NCBI RefSeq assembly: GCF_000321225.1
Contig: NW_004450464.1
Span: 875,190-939,189 of the forward strand
DNA length: 64,000 bases
Reading direction: 5' to 3'
DNA from: Odobenus rosmarus divergens
Taxonomy: Eukaryota > Chordata > Mammalia > Carnivora > Odobenidae
Shown here: piece after piece, positions 11,458 to 23,639 of the stretch
Layout: the number at the start of each line of letters is the position of its first letter
Position numbering within the stretch: the first letter of the stretch is position 1
Program-made: the position numbers and the translations under genes
Notes under the pieces: generated by a model
Databases searched by the model: none
What the model saw: only the letters and a program-made list of their open reading frames with translations
Told to the model about the DNA's origin: nothing

Positions 11458-11606
11458 GGGCGCCTGGGTGGCTCAGCTGGTTAAGCGTCTGCCTTCAGCT
11501 CAGGTCATGATCCCAGGGTCCTGGGATCAAGTTTGCATCCGGCTCCCGAGCCTGCCTCTCCCTCTCTCTCTGTCTCATGAGTAAATAAATAAAAAAAATA
11601 AAAACT
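11458..11606 (+). mobile_element. SINEC (Can-SINE), internally deleted
   Basis: It starts GGGCGCCTGGGTGGCTCAG and includes 'gctcaggtcatgatcccaggg', a CT-rich block and an AAATAAATAAA tail. The segment that normally reads 'ctgctcagcagggagtctgcttctc' is missing between the 'ggctcc' and 'gcctgcctctcc' parts. No clean TSD was found. Confidence 0.93.
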
Positions 11607-12009
11607 GGAGAAACTGTCATGGTATTAAATATTGACAAAATAATACTGTGATATTTTTGTAAGCTGTGTCTCACAGTAGTTAAAGTGGATTATATAACAA
11701 ATAAAGGCAAAAGTTTACCACTTAATCCCCAAAGTATATGCTATATCTATAGAAATGATTTTTGCAAAAAGTACTAGTTTCCAGCATTATGCTATGGAAG
11801 GGACTGAACAACAGAGATCTTAAATGTCATAGTAGGTTCAACTTTTGGAAAATGAATACATTTTAAATATAGATAATATAATATTGAATATTAAATTTAC
11901 AGGTGATTTATAAAAGTCACAGAAAAAATATTAGCTGAATATTGACGAAAGTCTAGGGTTAGGAGCTGGGTACATGAAATACAAAAGGGCACAAAACTGA
12001 CCCTTTCAC

Positions 12010-12126
12010 TGGAAGGAAGGAAGGAAGGGAGGGAGGGAGGGAGGAAAGGAAGGAAAGGAAAGGAAAGGAAAGGAAAAAGGAAAGGAAAGGAAAGGAAAAA
12101 AGGAGAGAGGAAGGGAGGAAGAGAGA
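12010..12126. repeat. GGAA/GGGA/GGAAA purine microsatellite
   Basis: About 115 bases of pure purine on the plus strand, moving from GGAA units through GGGA to GGAAA units. GGAA arrays can bind ETS-family factors, and mirror-symmetric purine tracts can form triplex DNA. Length polymorphism is expected. Confidence 0.95.
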
Positions 12127-12129
12127 ACA

Positions 12130-15100
12130 AAAAGTAAAATATTTTTTTTCCTTTCAGTTTTGGAGAAAAGCATGTAAAAACAATGAAACAATTTGAAATT
12201 TACTGTTTGCCAACCTTGCTACTTGACTGAAGTGATTACATTAGAAAACTCTTTTTTTGGAGTTACTTTCTGTAAATAAATAGTTGTGTTTGCAACCATA
12301 GAACATTTCTAATACTCTTACAGTTACATGGAGCCTGAAAACAGGAAGTACAACACAGGTAGTAAGACCGGGAGCAGCTTTAGCGAGAAAAAAAAGTTGA
12401 ACAGTAAGCACTGTGCTCTCCGTGTTTCTCTTCCAAAGGGCAATCTTGATTATTACTCTCTGCAGAGTTGGAATTTACTCATCTGGGTAAAGGGGGGGGA
12501 AATTTATCAGCCTCTTCTGGCCACAACTGGGCAGGTAATAGAACAAACTGGCAGCAGGAAACATGAGCAGAAGGAGCCGTAGAGTTTCCTGCCAGGCCAA
12601 CACAGAGGAGAAGGAAGGAGAGGAAAGAAAATGGTAACAGAGGCTTTTTCTAACGCCAGAAATGTAAGAGTGCCTTTGTTGTAAAACACAAGCATTGATT
12701 TCCTGTTTCCGTAACTTGTGATTGGTGAGTTATTTTTACATTTATCTTAATGAGGTTACACCCTGCTCTGAGATTTCATAAGCCATTTTCCTGCCTATGA
12801 AACAAACAAAATATTCTTCTCTCCAGTTCCATTTCTTTGTTGACCTTGGGGAAACCAAACAAGAGAATGGTGTGGGTTACACATTAACCTACATGTCTAA
12901 GATTGAATGGGGAGAAGGAGCAATCAGGCTTTGTTAAAACTGAGGAATTACTTGCCTGCAAGACTTGGTTCAGTGTTATTTACAAACTTTTATTTGCACC
13001 TTGAAAAGTTACATTTCCTAAATTGTGGAGGAAAAGTTCTCAAAAAAAAAAGTGTAAATAGGTATTTGGCCTTGCACAGTGCATTTCGAATCAATTCTGA
13101 CAAAAATCTTGTGTGGGTGAATAAAAATTAATGGAACATGATTCACTGTGGGCATCAAATATTCAAATTGATAAAGAGCATAGCCAAGTAGACACAATTA
13201 TTTTATTCTTCGGTTATTACCTGCATGCTGCAGTGGACAGAGGAATTTGGAATGTGTCCTTTATTGCTGCTATGCTGCTTCGGGCCCTGGCTTGGGAATT
13301 AAGGATTCATGCCTCTACATAATGATATATGATTAGCACTGTGAAAGTAATTGAACTCTTCGTTCTAGACAATCCCTTGCAGTGTCAGCAAGAAGCTGGA
13401 ACAAACTGTGTCATTTAACAGAGTTATGCTGTAAGTGAAAAAAACCTCTGATCCCTGCACAATTAACTTCCTAATAATTTTAGGTTTTCAAGATTAAATG
13501 AGAGAATTAATATAATAGACCATGTAAATGTGCATCAGAGAAATAAAGCAAGGCAAAAGCACTAAAAGGGATGGAAAATTTAAGGAAATTAACAATTGCT
13601 CTCAAATATAATAAGGGACAGGTGTCAGGCTGTTAAAAGGATGATTGTTGTAACTGGAGCAGCTGAGGATGGTAAATGCACAGCTGTTACAAAGATTAGT
13701 TGTGTAGTAACAGAATACTTGTTTTGCTGTGCACGCTAAGCTAAATTATATTACAACAAGCTCATAAAGTATCCTGGAAAGTGAAGTAATAATGATATTG
13801 ACACCTATTTTACATAAGAAAATACTGTAACTCAGATAATTATCATAACTTTATGCCTCTAAAATCTCAGCAAATGGGCTTTATTTATGAAATTTCTCAA
13901 TTTTATTAAATGTATGAAATACCTCAATAACATTTTAAGACAACAATAATACAATTGCATTATGTTCCATTAAATTCAAAATGGTCAAATTTTGAAAGTA
14001 ATTTGTTTTCTTTGATGTTCATGAGTTCCAAACACACTTTTATTCTGGTAGTTTAGTTTTATCAAAATGCTATTGTATTCAGTGTAGAGTGATGAGCTGT
14101 ATTTCAAGTAATTCTGTAAAATTTGATGAGTGTTTCTCCTGGATAAGGACTAGACTATATTTGGTTCAGTCTAGGACTCATGCTGACATTTAGGGAAAAA
14201 ATTGGAAGAAAGGAGAGATTTCTCTGTAATTATTCTCAAGTGAATTTGTTGCAATACCATCTGATTAATTAATATCCTCTGTACAATGTGGAAGAACGTA
14301 GAGCAGAAAGAAAAAACTGCATCAAAATAGAGGTGACTGTATTGATGGCAGTCTGTGGCGTTCCTTTTTTAAAAGAGACTGAATTTGAGTCACTCATTCA
14401 CAACTTACTGAAAAGAGTGTACATTCCTTAGTGGCAGGAAACTGGGTTTATTCAATGAGGTTTTGTTCATAACGTTTTGTTTTGATAAAGTATAAAATTT
14501 CTTCTTCATGCCTTTCTAAGTCAATACCATCTCTTATGAGTTCCATTCACACTGGCAAGTGAGTGCTGGTTCTACCAAGCATGTGAATTGAAAATTAAAA
14601 TATCAATATATTTAAGCTGATAAATTACTTTGAGAATTGATCTCAAAAACAGCATTCTTAGGCACGTTGCAACTTTGGAAACGCTTCTGTGTGTTGTATA
14701 TGTACTTGATGGCTGGCTAAATAAACTTTACTCACCTTAATAATATTTAATTGAACACAAAACACTAGCCATTAATTTCTTGTTAGTGATTAGGAAATTT
14801 TGTTTCTACCTGAATAGATTTAAATAAAGCATTCATCTTTTACTATTAAAGTAAATTTGATACTGCAGAATTCAAATGCTTAGAATTTTATTCTTTGGGC
14901 TTTTTCTGCCTTGTTTTTGTTTGTGTATTTTTGGGTTTTGCTGGAGTGAGGTTGCTATGCAGTTAAACTTCCATCAGTTTTTAATAACCACTGGCCCATT
15001 GAATTTGGATCCAAGGTTTGCTAGACATGAACACTTTCTGGCTGGTTCCGTTGCGGCCTCATATTTGAATAATCAAAGAGACCAATGTGAAGTGATGATG

Positions 15101-16190
15101 AATTTTTATATTACTGAACTACTCTCCTTATAAAGAAGGAAGAAGAAAAAGCATTATATTAACTATGCTAAATAGTTTTGGTTTAACTTTTTCTAAATGC
15201 TTCTAAAAGTTTAGTTAAACTTACCTATATGTCCAATAGAGCAACTAACTCACTTTCCAAGTGAGCAGTTACTTCACTTGTGGATTCTAAAACCTTAATG
15301 AAATTTTACTTATAAGAAGGTGGGTGGAATACTTTAATGAAAAGTTATGTTGTTGCTGCTGATATGGATGAGTGTCAAAGGTATATCTTCTGGGTGCTGT
15401 CAGCATTTTGAGATGGTGAATCTGGTTGTGGCGTATTTAATAGTATGCTGTAATCAGTTGACTTTTTCATTATTATAACAGAAGCTACTCCAGATCTTTT
15501 GTTTTTTTTTTATCAAAGTAACTGCCAGTTGAACAAATGACCTGAAATATCTGAGTAAGTTTATAAATATATAAAAATGTATGCGTGCAACCAAAAAGGC
15601 TATTATATTCAGTTCTAGTATCATGACAAATTTCAGAGTGTACACAAAAAGCATGCAGTTGGGTCCTAGAAGTCAGAAAATTCGGGCTTTAGATTATGTA
15701 ATACATCAGCAACAAGAAACATGGCGAGGCATTTTGAAATCCCTGTAATTCATTGTATGTGCTTGTGTCCCTTACTTTATTCAAATGTATATGTTGTTTA
15801 TTTACTTAACTTTTCCTCCCTTTCTCTCTGCCTCATACCGATTTCCAAAGATGTGCCAATGACTTAAGAGTAGGCTTTTGTTTTTCTCATAGTTCTGTGC
15901 CCTGCCATGTCCAACAGATTGCCTTTCATTTAAAGGCAAATAAGCTTAAATGAATGGATCAGATGAATGCCCATGGATTCAAAGCTGGAGAACAAAGTCA
16001 AGATAATGTACAGAAACCAAAGGGAAAGAAAGTGTTCAGAAAGCAATAGGAGAAAAAAATGAAAACAACAGAAGCTCTAAAAAAAAATACAGAGAGGCAA
16101 GCAGAGTGCCTTCAGGAAGGTTGGGACAATTGGAGAAACTGGGCATTCATTTCATTCAATACCCAAATACGAGTCACGATGAACACTGAG
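12130..16190. other. 4-kb repeat-poor unique stretch
   Basis: I recognise no SINE, L1, MIR, L2 or LTR over 4 kb, unusual for this window. No coding exon was recognised, and open frames do not exceed 85 codons. The segment around 13610-13760 has a less AT-rich, motif-rich texture (E-boxes CAGGTG and CAGCTG, SOX-like ATTGTTG) of the kind seen in conserved non-coding DNA. This is impression only. Confidence 0.45.
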
Positions 16191-16922
16191 TGATGGCAAT
16201 GAAGAGAGCCTCTTCCCTGACCTCCTGTGGTGTGTTGCCTAGTGGAAAGGTGAAGGAAAGAAACTTTATGCTTGGGTAGATAGTAATGGATGAACAAGGG
16301 GCAAGGTGGTCACCCAGGACCCCTCTGAATAGATGATATTTATTCTGAGAACCAAAGGGTGAGAAAAAGAAAGAACAGCCATTCAAAAAATGGGAAGATG
16401 TATATTCCACAGAGAGTAAACGTGTAACAAGTTCCTGAGGTGAGAGAAAACTTGGAATGTCCAAGAAATGTCCAGGGAACTGGAAACAAAAGCCAGTGAG
16501 GCTAGAGGAGTAAGAAAGAGAGATTTGGCAGAAGATGAAGTTGGAGAAAGAGGCAGTAGCAAGATAATGCAGAATCTTAGAAACCAAGGTAAAGATTTGA
16601 TTCTAGGTGCAATAGGAGAATGTTACACTGATTCCATGTGCAGCAGAGATCATGATCTAATTTAACTTAGAAGGGAAATAAAACAAATAAAAACACCTCT
16701 CTGGTTGCCATATGAAGAATAGATTTTTTTCAAAGTATAGTTGACACATAGCATTACATTAGTTTCAGGTGTACAACATAGAGATTTGACAAGTTTTTAC
16801 ATTATGCTATGCTCACCACAAGTGTGGCTGCCATCTGTCAATAGACACTATTATAATACCATTGACTATATTCCCTATGCTGTACATTTTATCTCCCTTA
16901 TTTATTCCATAACTAGAAACCT

Positions 16923-17030
16923 GGGGGGCATCTGGCTAGCTCGGTTGGTAGGGTGTGCAACTCTTGATCTCAGGGTCATGAGTTCAAGCTCCGCATTGGG
17001 GGTAGAGTTTACGTTAAAACAAACAAACAA
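16923..17030 (+). mobile_element. Older-type SINEC copy nested in L1
   Basis: The sequence 'ggggcatctggctagctcggttggtagggtgtgcaactcttgatctcagggtcatgagttcaagctccgcattggg' (read in parts) is the short older tRNA-derived carnivore SINE. It ends in an AAACAAACAAA tail. The host L1 resumes at 'ccctttcatccattttgccc'. The retained tRNA-like half includes a B-box-like GAGTTCAAGCTC. Confidence 0.85.
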
Positions 17031-17281
17031 ACTCCCTTTCATCCATTTTGCCCATCCCCCTCACCTCAGTTTGTTACCATCAGTTTGTTCTCTATATTTA
17101 TGTATCTGTTTCTGCTCTTTGTTTATTCATTTGTTTTATTTTCTGGATTCCACATATAAATGAAATCGTATAGTATTTGTCTTTCTCTGTATGCCTTATT
17201 TCACAGCATTATACTCTCTAGGCCCATACATGTTGTTGCATATGGCAAGGTCTCATCCTTTTTCTGTGGCTGCATAATGTT

Positions 17282-17308
17282 CGTGTGTGTGTGTGTGTGT
17301 GTGTGTGT
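17282..17308. repeat. (TG)n microsatellite
   Basis: About 13 uninterrupted TG units inside the L1 3'UTR. Confidence 0.95.
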
Positions 17309-18175
17309 ACATACATATACACACCACATCTTCCTTATCCATTAGTTTGTCAGTGGACAGTTAGGTTGCTTCCATATCTTGGCTATTGTAAGTAATGCTG
17401 CAGTGAACATAGGGGTGCAGATATCTTTTCAAATTAGTGTATTTGTTTTCTTTGGGTAAATACCCAGTAGTGGAATTACAGACCATATGGTATTTCTATT
17501 TTTTAATTTTTTGAGAAGCCACCATACTGTTTCCCACAGTGGCTACACCAATTTACTTTCCACCAACAGTGCAAAAGGACTCCTTTTCACCATGTCCTTG
17601 CCAACACTTGTTATTTCTTACCATCTGAAAATTAGATTTTAAGGGAAAGCAGAGTGGAGGAGAGAAAACCAGTTGGGAGGCTGAGAGGTATCTCTAGTGG
17701 GACATGATGGCAGCCTCAATTGGGGCAATCACAATGAAACCATAACAAGTAGAGCTCTTTGATTGACCAGCATCTGATGAAGGGTTAGATGGCAGAAATG
17801 GGAGTGGTGAAAGTTGATGAGCCACAGCTGACTTTTAGGTTCCAGGCTTGAGAAACTGGTGAAAGTTAATGTATTTACTCAGATGAAGAACCCAATAAAA
17901 AGGGAGGGAAAACCAAGGTTGGGTGGAAGTATGAATCAATAGTTCACTTCAACAGACGTTCATGTGAAGATACCTATTAGAGGACCAAATGGACATATCT
18001 GTCCATGTGAATTTGGATTTCAGAAGAGGATGTCTTGGCTGAGATATTAACTTGGAAATCATCAACACAATATAGTCTTTAAAGGAATGGCAATGTATGA
18101 AATCATCCAGACAGAAAAAAGACAAAAGTAGAGAAAAGATCCAAGTACCACCAGCAATCAGAAATGTCATGACTA

Positions 18176-20940
18176 TTGATACAAGTTGTTGTGTTTCTGT
18201 CCTAGGCAGACCTCTTAAAACTTCCCAGCTAGGATCAGCTGCATGGAACAGGGCATAGTCATCATTGGGTCTTCCAGTGGAAATAGGAGATTCATTTCTA
18301 ACTGACTGGGGGATATATGTGGCTGGAAAAAATACCAGGTCTTAATAATTTGAAGTTTCTGTCTTAGTGCTGCCAACATAGCTTTTGATTAAGAAACATC
18401 ATGCTATCTGACTCTAAATCCAAAGCTTAGTCTGCAAGAGGAAACCTTTCCTCTGTGTAAACATTCAGTCTTATATAAGCCTTAAGTTTCCTGGCTGCAG
18501 TTAGTTAAAATTACTAATGCAGTGTTGTTCTTTTGCATCCTCAGTCACATACTCTTATCTTACCCACTCCCCACTGGGCATGGTTTTCCTTTGTTGATCA
18601 ACATCAGTCTCAGAAATGGATCCAAAGTTAATTCTAACCGAAGTGAAAATGACTGATAAATATTACCTTTCCCTGAGAAATTTCTTTTCAACAAAAATTT
18701 GGAAAATTACAGTGACATTGAAAACATTAAAGGTGTAATTAAAGCCTTAATTGTGGAATTTCAGATAATTGCATTCTGGAGAGATTAACTGGGGTGGAGG
18801 GGGAAGAATCTTTATGCTGCTATTAGTAGCACTAATATATTCAATGAAAAACACATTTTGGAAGCAGAGAATACATATTTAGCTAAAATGCATATCTTAG
18901 ATATCCCCTTCATTGATTATAGAGCATGGTACTCTAACTCAACTGAATTCCATATAGAAGTACAAATGAGGTATCAAGCTTTTTCCTAACAAAACTGATT
19001 ACTTTTTTCCTTAGGGAACTGAAAAGTATGTGTCTCATAAGGTAAAAATAACAATGATGTGCCTCAGGTTTGTTTTATATTTATGCATTTATTTTTCTTA
19101 CTCCAATAGAAGATTTGAGATTACTTTAAAAATTGCCTTCAGCACCCTTCCTCTTAGGAGAAACAGAAGCAGCACACAATGGAAAGTACTAGATTTAAAA
19201 GAGCAGAGGCCCTATTATTTGAAACAGTTCAAGGCAACACAGACAATAAAGCCATTGGCTGGGGTAAAATTTAACTGACCTTTTCAAGGTTGAAAGAGGT
19301 CTTCAATCAAAATGTTTCTTTCTCAGTAAAGGAAGAGCTCTGCACTGAACTGATTTAAGAGTAAAACCTACTGAAATAGCTCTCACTGGGGAAAAATAAG
19401 CTAAAACAAAAACAACAATAAAAACCCACTACAATTGTGGTAAGTAGACTTGTTGAGCTGTATTTCTCTACCTCAAAGGATACAACAGAGGAGAGGATTT
19501 TTTTTAAGTAAAACAAGTCAGATGGACAATTTTTTTTTCTTTTAGGAATAATGTTATGCCTTACTCCTGTTGTGTTACGTATATTCAGTTGTTGTATACA
19601 CTTTTCATGAGATTTTAGACTTCTCTTATGTAATATTCAAATAAGAAGGCTTTAGTTTTTAACACAAAAAGATATTTATGGTTTGCTCTAATGCACTTAT
19701 TATCAGTGTCACTGACCCACCTTCAGGGTTCAGTCTATTAGAAAGTGTTCTACAGCAGTAAATGAGTCATAGTAAATATATTAGCTTGTGCTTCTTGGGA
19801 AATGGAAAAAATTTTCTTGGGAAGTTGAGGATATGAATTTCATCCTAGTGAAGTATATTTCAGTGGCTCTATTTTGTTTTCCAAGCTCTTGACCACTTTA
19901 CTAATAATCACATCAGAGGCACAGGGCCATCAAACTGGACACATTAAAATCAATGGGAGGTTTGAAATAATTCAACAAGGTGAGACCAGTGTGTCTTCTT
20001 GGTTTTAAAAAGTCAAGAACAACAAAATGTATTACTTCACTTCTACTGACTCAGGCTGGGAGCAAATCTGATTGGTGCACAAATCCCTCACAAAGAAATG
20101 TTAATAGAACCCATAATTCTGACACTTCCTCGAGCTGTGGGAAGTGATTCAGAAGCCACACAACAAACCCAGCTCCATTATGAATTTCACATTTTAGTAA
20201 AACCACACAGTTAAGCATTTACCACATGAATTCAAACTACAGCAGACAACTGGATTTAGTGATAACCAAAAAGGAAAGATGAATTAAAAAAAAAATGAAA
20301 ACTATAAAATACAAGGCTTTCTATCACCAAAAAGTCATTTTACCAAGATATGTATTTATTAGATTTGATCATAATTTATATGAACATAATATGAACCAGC
20401 AAGGAGGCCAAAGCTTATACCATCTGAATGAATTAAAGCACAAAAGTAATTTTCCAGATAATTCTATAAATGACTATTTCTCTTGCCTAGAATCTGAATT
20501 AGGGTAAGAGTATTCTACTCTCTTTCCTTTCGTATTCCTAATTGTTATGATTATTTTTACGTTTTACTCAGTTCTTCACTTTGACAATGCAGATTTCTTC
20601 CAATTGTCAAATTTTCTCAAATAATTTTGTGATTCTTAGGAAGCCCATGTAAAGCATTGAATATATAGATCAGGAGAGAACAACGAAAACAGTGGCCTTT
20701 GTTATGAATAAGTATTAATACAACCACTGACTGAACTGTTAAATAAATGGACAGTAGCAGTTTAGAGTGATACGGGCTTAGGAAAGTATGTCAGGAAAGG
20801 AAGAAAGGGAGAAATTACCCAGGCAGTAATTTGCTTGCCAGTTAATGGAAACTGATATGATATGATTTTCAAAGTATTATCTAATTATAATGTAAGAGTT
20901 TTACCTGACTTTTAGCTACTTTCAACAAAAAACAATTTGC
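18176..20940. other. Unique intergenic stretch
   Basis: No gene or named repeat was recognised. A homeodomain-site-dense patch lies at about 18715-18800 (see findings). A moderately GC segment at 19860-20170 looks less random than its surroundings but carries no ORF. Confidence 0.5.
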
Positions 20941-20942
20941 AT

Positions 20943-20973
20943 ATGCACACACAAACACACACACACACACACA
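20943..20973. repeat. (CA)n microsatellite
   Basis: CA units with one interruption (acacacaaacacacac), about 30 bases. Confidence 0.95.
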
Positions 20974-23224
20974 ACTTCACCCATTTATCTTTTGTTTGTG
21001 CCTTTGTCTTAATATCTGCATCTCTTTCAGGCCCATCAATGAGATCTTTGGGTGGCATGAATTTTCTAGTCATCTAACATGAGTAATGGACTCATGTTCA
21101 CTTAGCATTTTACTTTCTTTATACAGGAAACATATATTCTAGTCTACATCAATGTCCTATTTCATAAGTATTACCTGCAGCTGTGTCCTATGCATCAGAT
21201 GAGTAGATGTGGTTAACACAGATGTTAATGACAAAAGACAACTATAAGGTGAAGATACTGTTTTAAAAAAAAAGTCGCGTATCCCTCAAAGCTAATTGTT
21301 ACTGACTTGAGAATCCTGGAAGCCTGTTCCAGCAAAACCATTTACCAAAGTATAATTGGAACCATGATAATTCAGACCCAAACACTGATTTACTGAAAGC
21401 AAAGGTCAAAAGCATATGAATTAAAATGCTCAATTTTCTACTTTAATTTGTGCGTATAAATGTGATCTAGGGTATATAATTTGTCCCCATGAGAATAGCA
21501 CCATTTTAATTGGAAAATATTTTCAAGAGGTTGAGCAATATATAGGGCAACTTACGTAGCAGATGAGGATAGCCACAAAGAAAAGTATAACTGCTTGAGA
21601 TCTAGATAAAGCAAAAGTAAAAAATAAAAATTAAAAATAATTAGTGGAATGAATTTGGTAGTTTTTGAAAAAAAAAATTTTTTTAAGAGATTTACAAGTA
21701 GTGGCCCCTTGCCTCCTTGCCTCGAATTGTGAAAAGTTGACTGCCCACACCAAGTCTAACCTCAGAAGGACATTTTCAAGATTTAGGAGTGCATTTGAGC
21801 TGTTTTTGCCATTTGATTTATCATTTGTGTAGTGAATTTTCTGGTAATATGCAGGGTGCAAGCACTCAAAAGCAAAGAATGTTATTTTCAAATTCATTTC
21901 CATCAGAATACTGAAAGATATGAAGGGATTGACATAACACTACATTGTATACTGTTCCCTGATTTGTCTCTCCTCCCTTCACTTCCCATATCCCCTCCTA
22001 TCCCTGGTCCTGTGTCCTAGCCCATCCTGTTGGTATAGTGTGCTTTTACTATACAGCCTGCTGCTTCAAGACCTCGATCTGTGTGCCCGTTGTGTTTATG
22101 CTCAATATACTGTTACGAGAAATCAATGATACTAGTTTTTCTAAAGGGATCCAGAGAGCTGAGGGTTTAAGAGAAGTTATTGTCCACTCTGGCAGTATTT
22201 ACACTTAGAGAAGTTAAGAAATTTACAAGGGCTCTTCATATTCTCACTTCATAGGCATAGTGCTATTTACAGAGAAGACATTTTGTTTACATATTTACCT
22301 AATCAGAAAAAGGATTGAACAAATAGCCTGATTAATTTCATTCAGCATGCATGCACTCCATTTTTTTGGCAGAGAAGTCATAGAACCACCACTCTGATCT
22401 TGTTTAAACAAATAGGAAGCCTCAAATACTTTTTTGACAGTAGAAAGATCTTTGAAGATTTGGTCAAATAGATAAAACCATTGGAGATATTCAAAACTCA
22501 ATAGGATATTATTATCTTTGCAAAAGTTATATGGCACCGAAGAGATAAAAAGAATATGAAATGAATGCAGGATCCCCCCAAATTTGAAGATCTTCGTAAT
22601 TTGCAAAGGAGGCCATTTAAATATTAAGAGCCAAAGAAATGTAGAGACTAATAAAATATTATTGCATCATTGGTGGGAATTTCAGATTTCTATGATTAAA
22701 CCTGGGAAGTAGACTTCTGAAGCTACAAGGGCTTTGCCTCTGAACAGGACTCAGGATGTCTCATCAGTGTCATGAAAAGGAACCCAGAGAATATTCTGTC
22801 AAATATCCCTGGTCATTATGCCATCATAACCAACTGAGAAAATATCCTCCAAATTGCTTGGGATAATACCATTGTTTATTTAATGAATAAGATTCATTAA
22901 ACCTAGAAAAGGTATAAAATTAAGTCCAGAAAGGCCTAAGAGAAACATATGGTGTTAATATTTTTGTATTAAGATATCTTGGCATTTAGTTTCTATGATG
23001 TGTCATGTTCACAAGAATTTGTCCTATTAGAACAGCCTTGTGACTCCAATTTAATATGTGTCACTGCATAATTGATTTCAACTTGTGATTTAAAGTTGAA
23101 AAGTATAAGTGAAATGCTAATGAAAAATATTAGACATGGGGTAAAACTTACAAATAGCCATTTCAATAAGTTTAATAAGTAAAAGTATTGCTTGAGTACT
23201 TAAAAGTTGGTCAGTCAGAAAATT
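20974..23224. other. Unique AT-rich stretch
   Basis: Nothing gene-like was recognised. A pyrimidine-rich patch occurs at 21960-22020. The longest open frame (minus, 22295-22606, 103 codons) shows no domain or splice/promoter support. Confidence 0.5.
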
Positions 23225-23235
23225 AAATTACTTTA

Positions 23236-23432
23236 GGGCGCCTGGGTGGCTCGGTTGGGTGGCTGCCTTCGGCTCAGGTCATGATCCTGGAGACCTGGGA
23301 TTGAGTCCCGCTTCAGGCTCCCTGCTCAGCTGGGAGTCTGCTCCTCCCCCTCTGGCCCTCCCCCCTCTCATGCTCTCTCTCTCTCTCTCCCCCAAATAAA
23401 TAAAAATTAAAAAAAAAACTAAAAAAAAAATC
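23236..23432 (+). mobile_element. SINEC (Can-SINE) with perfect TSD
   Basis: A near-complete copy runs from GGGCGCCTGGGTGGCTCGG through the CT-rich block and (CT)n run to an A-rich tail. It is flanked by exact 11-bp TSDs AAATTACTTTA at 23225-23235 and 23433-23443. The clean TSD marks a comparatively young insertion. Confidence 0.97.
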
Positions 23433-23639
23433 AAATTACTTTAAAAGTATATTTGAATACATTAAATGAGAATTTAAAATATTTACTAATCTTTAATCTT
23501 TAAATAGTACCAACTATTAACTAAAGATCTCTTTAAAGTAGTATTAAATTCCTCTAATATCACTATGATATAAATAGATTTATAAGTCTAACAAAACTAA
23601 ATTTTAACGTGTAACTTTCAATAAATTTCTTTTTATGTA

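Larger units (their letters stand above)
16720..17632 (-). mobile_element. L1MA/L1MB-type LINE, 5'-truncated
   Basis: The plus strand is the reverse complement of an L1 3'UTR: 'aaagtatagttgacacatagcattacattagtttcaggtgtacaac', 'ctatgctcaccacaagtgtggctgccatctgtca', 'atatcttggctattgtaagtaatgctgcagtgaacat', 'ctccttttcaccatgtccttgccaacacttgttatttctt'. The element ends within ORF2's 3' region at 17632. It carries a later SINE (16923-17030) and a TG run where the consensus has a TA-rich stretch. Confidence 0.85.
16200..18175 (+). repeat. Ancient interspersed repeat interrupted by an L1
   Basis: Two parts, about 16380-16719 and 17633-18175, follow one familiar high-copy mammalian repeat: 'gtccagggaactggaaacaaaagccagtgaggct', 'gaatcttagaaaccaaggtaaagatttgattct' on the left; 'agcagagtggagg ... 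accagttgggaggct', 'gacatgatggcagcct' and 'gaaatcatccagacagaaaaaag' on the right. The L1 at 16720-17632 separates them. I am confident the two halves belong together but not of the family name. Weaker similarity to the upstream part of the same consensus occurs near 47970-48140. Confidence 0.55.

Noticed and set aside
16174..16587. 137-codon minus-strand frame
   Set aside because: It reads antisense through the ancient repeat at 16200-18175 and has no recognised domain.
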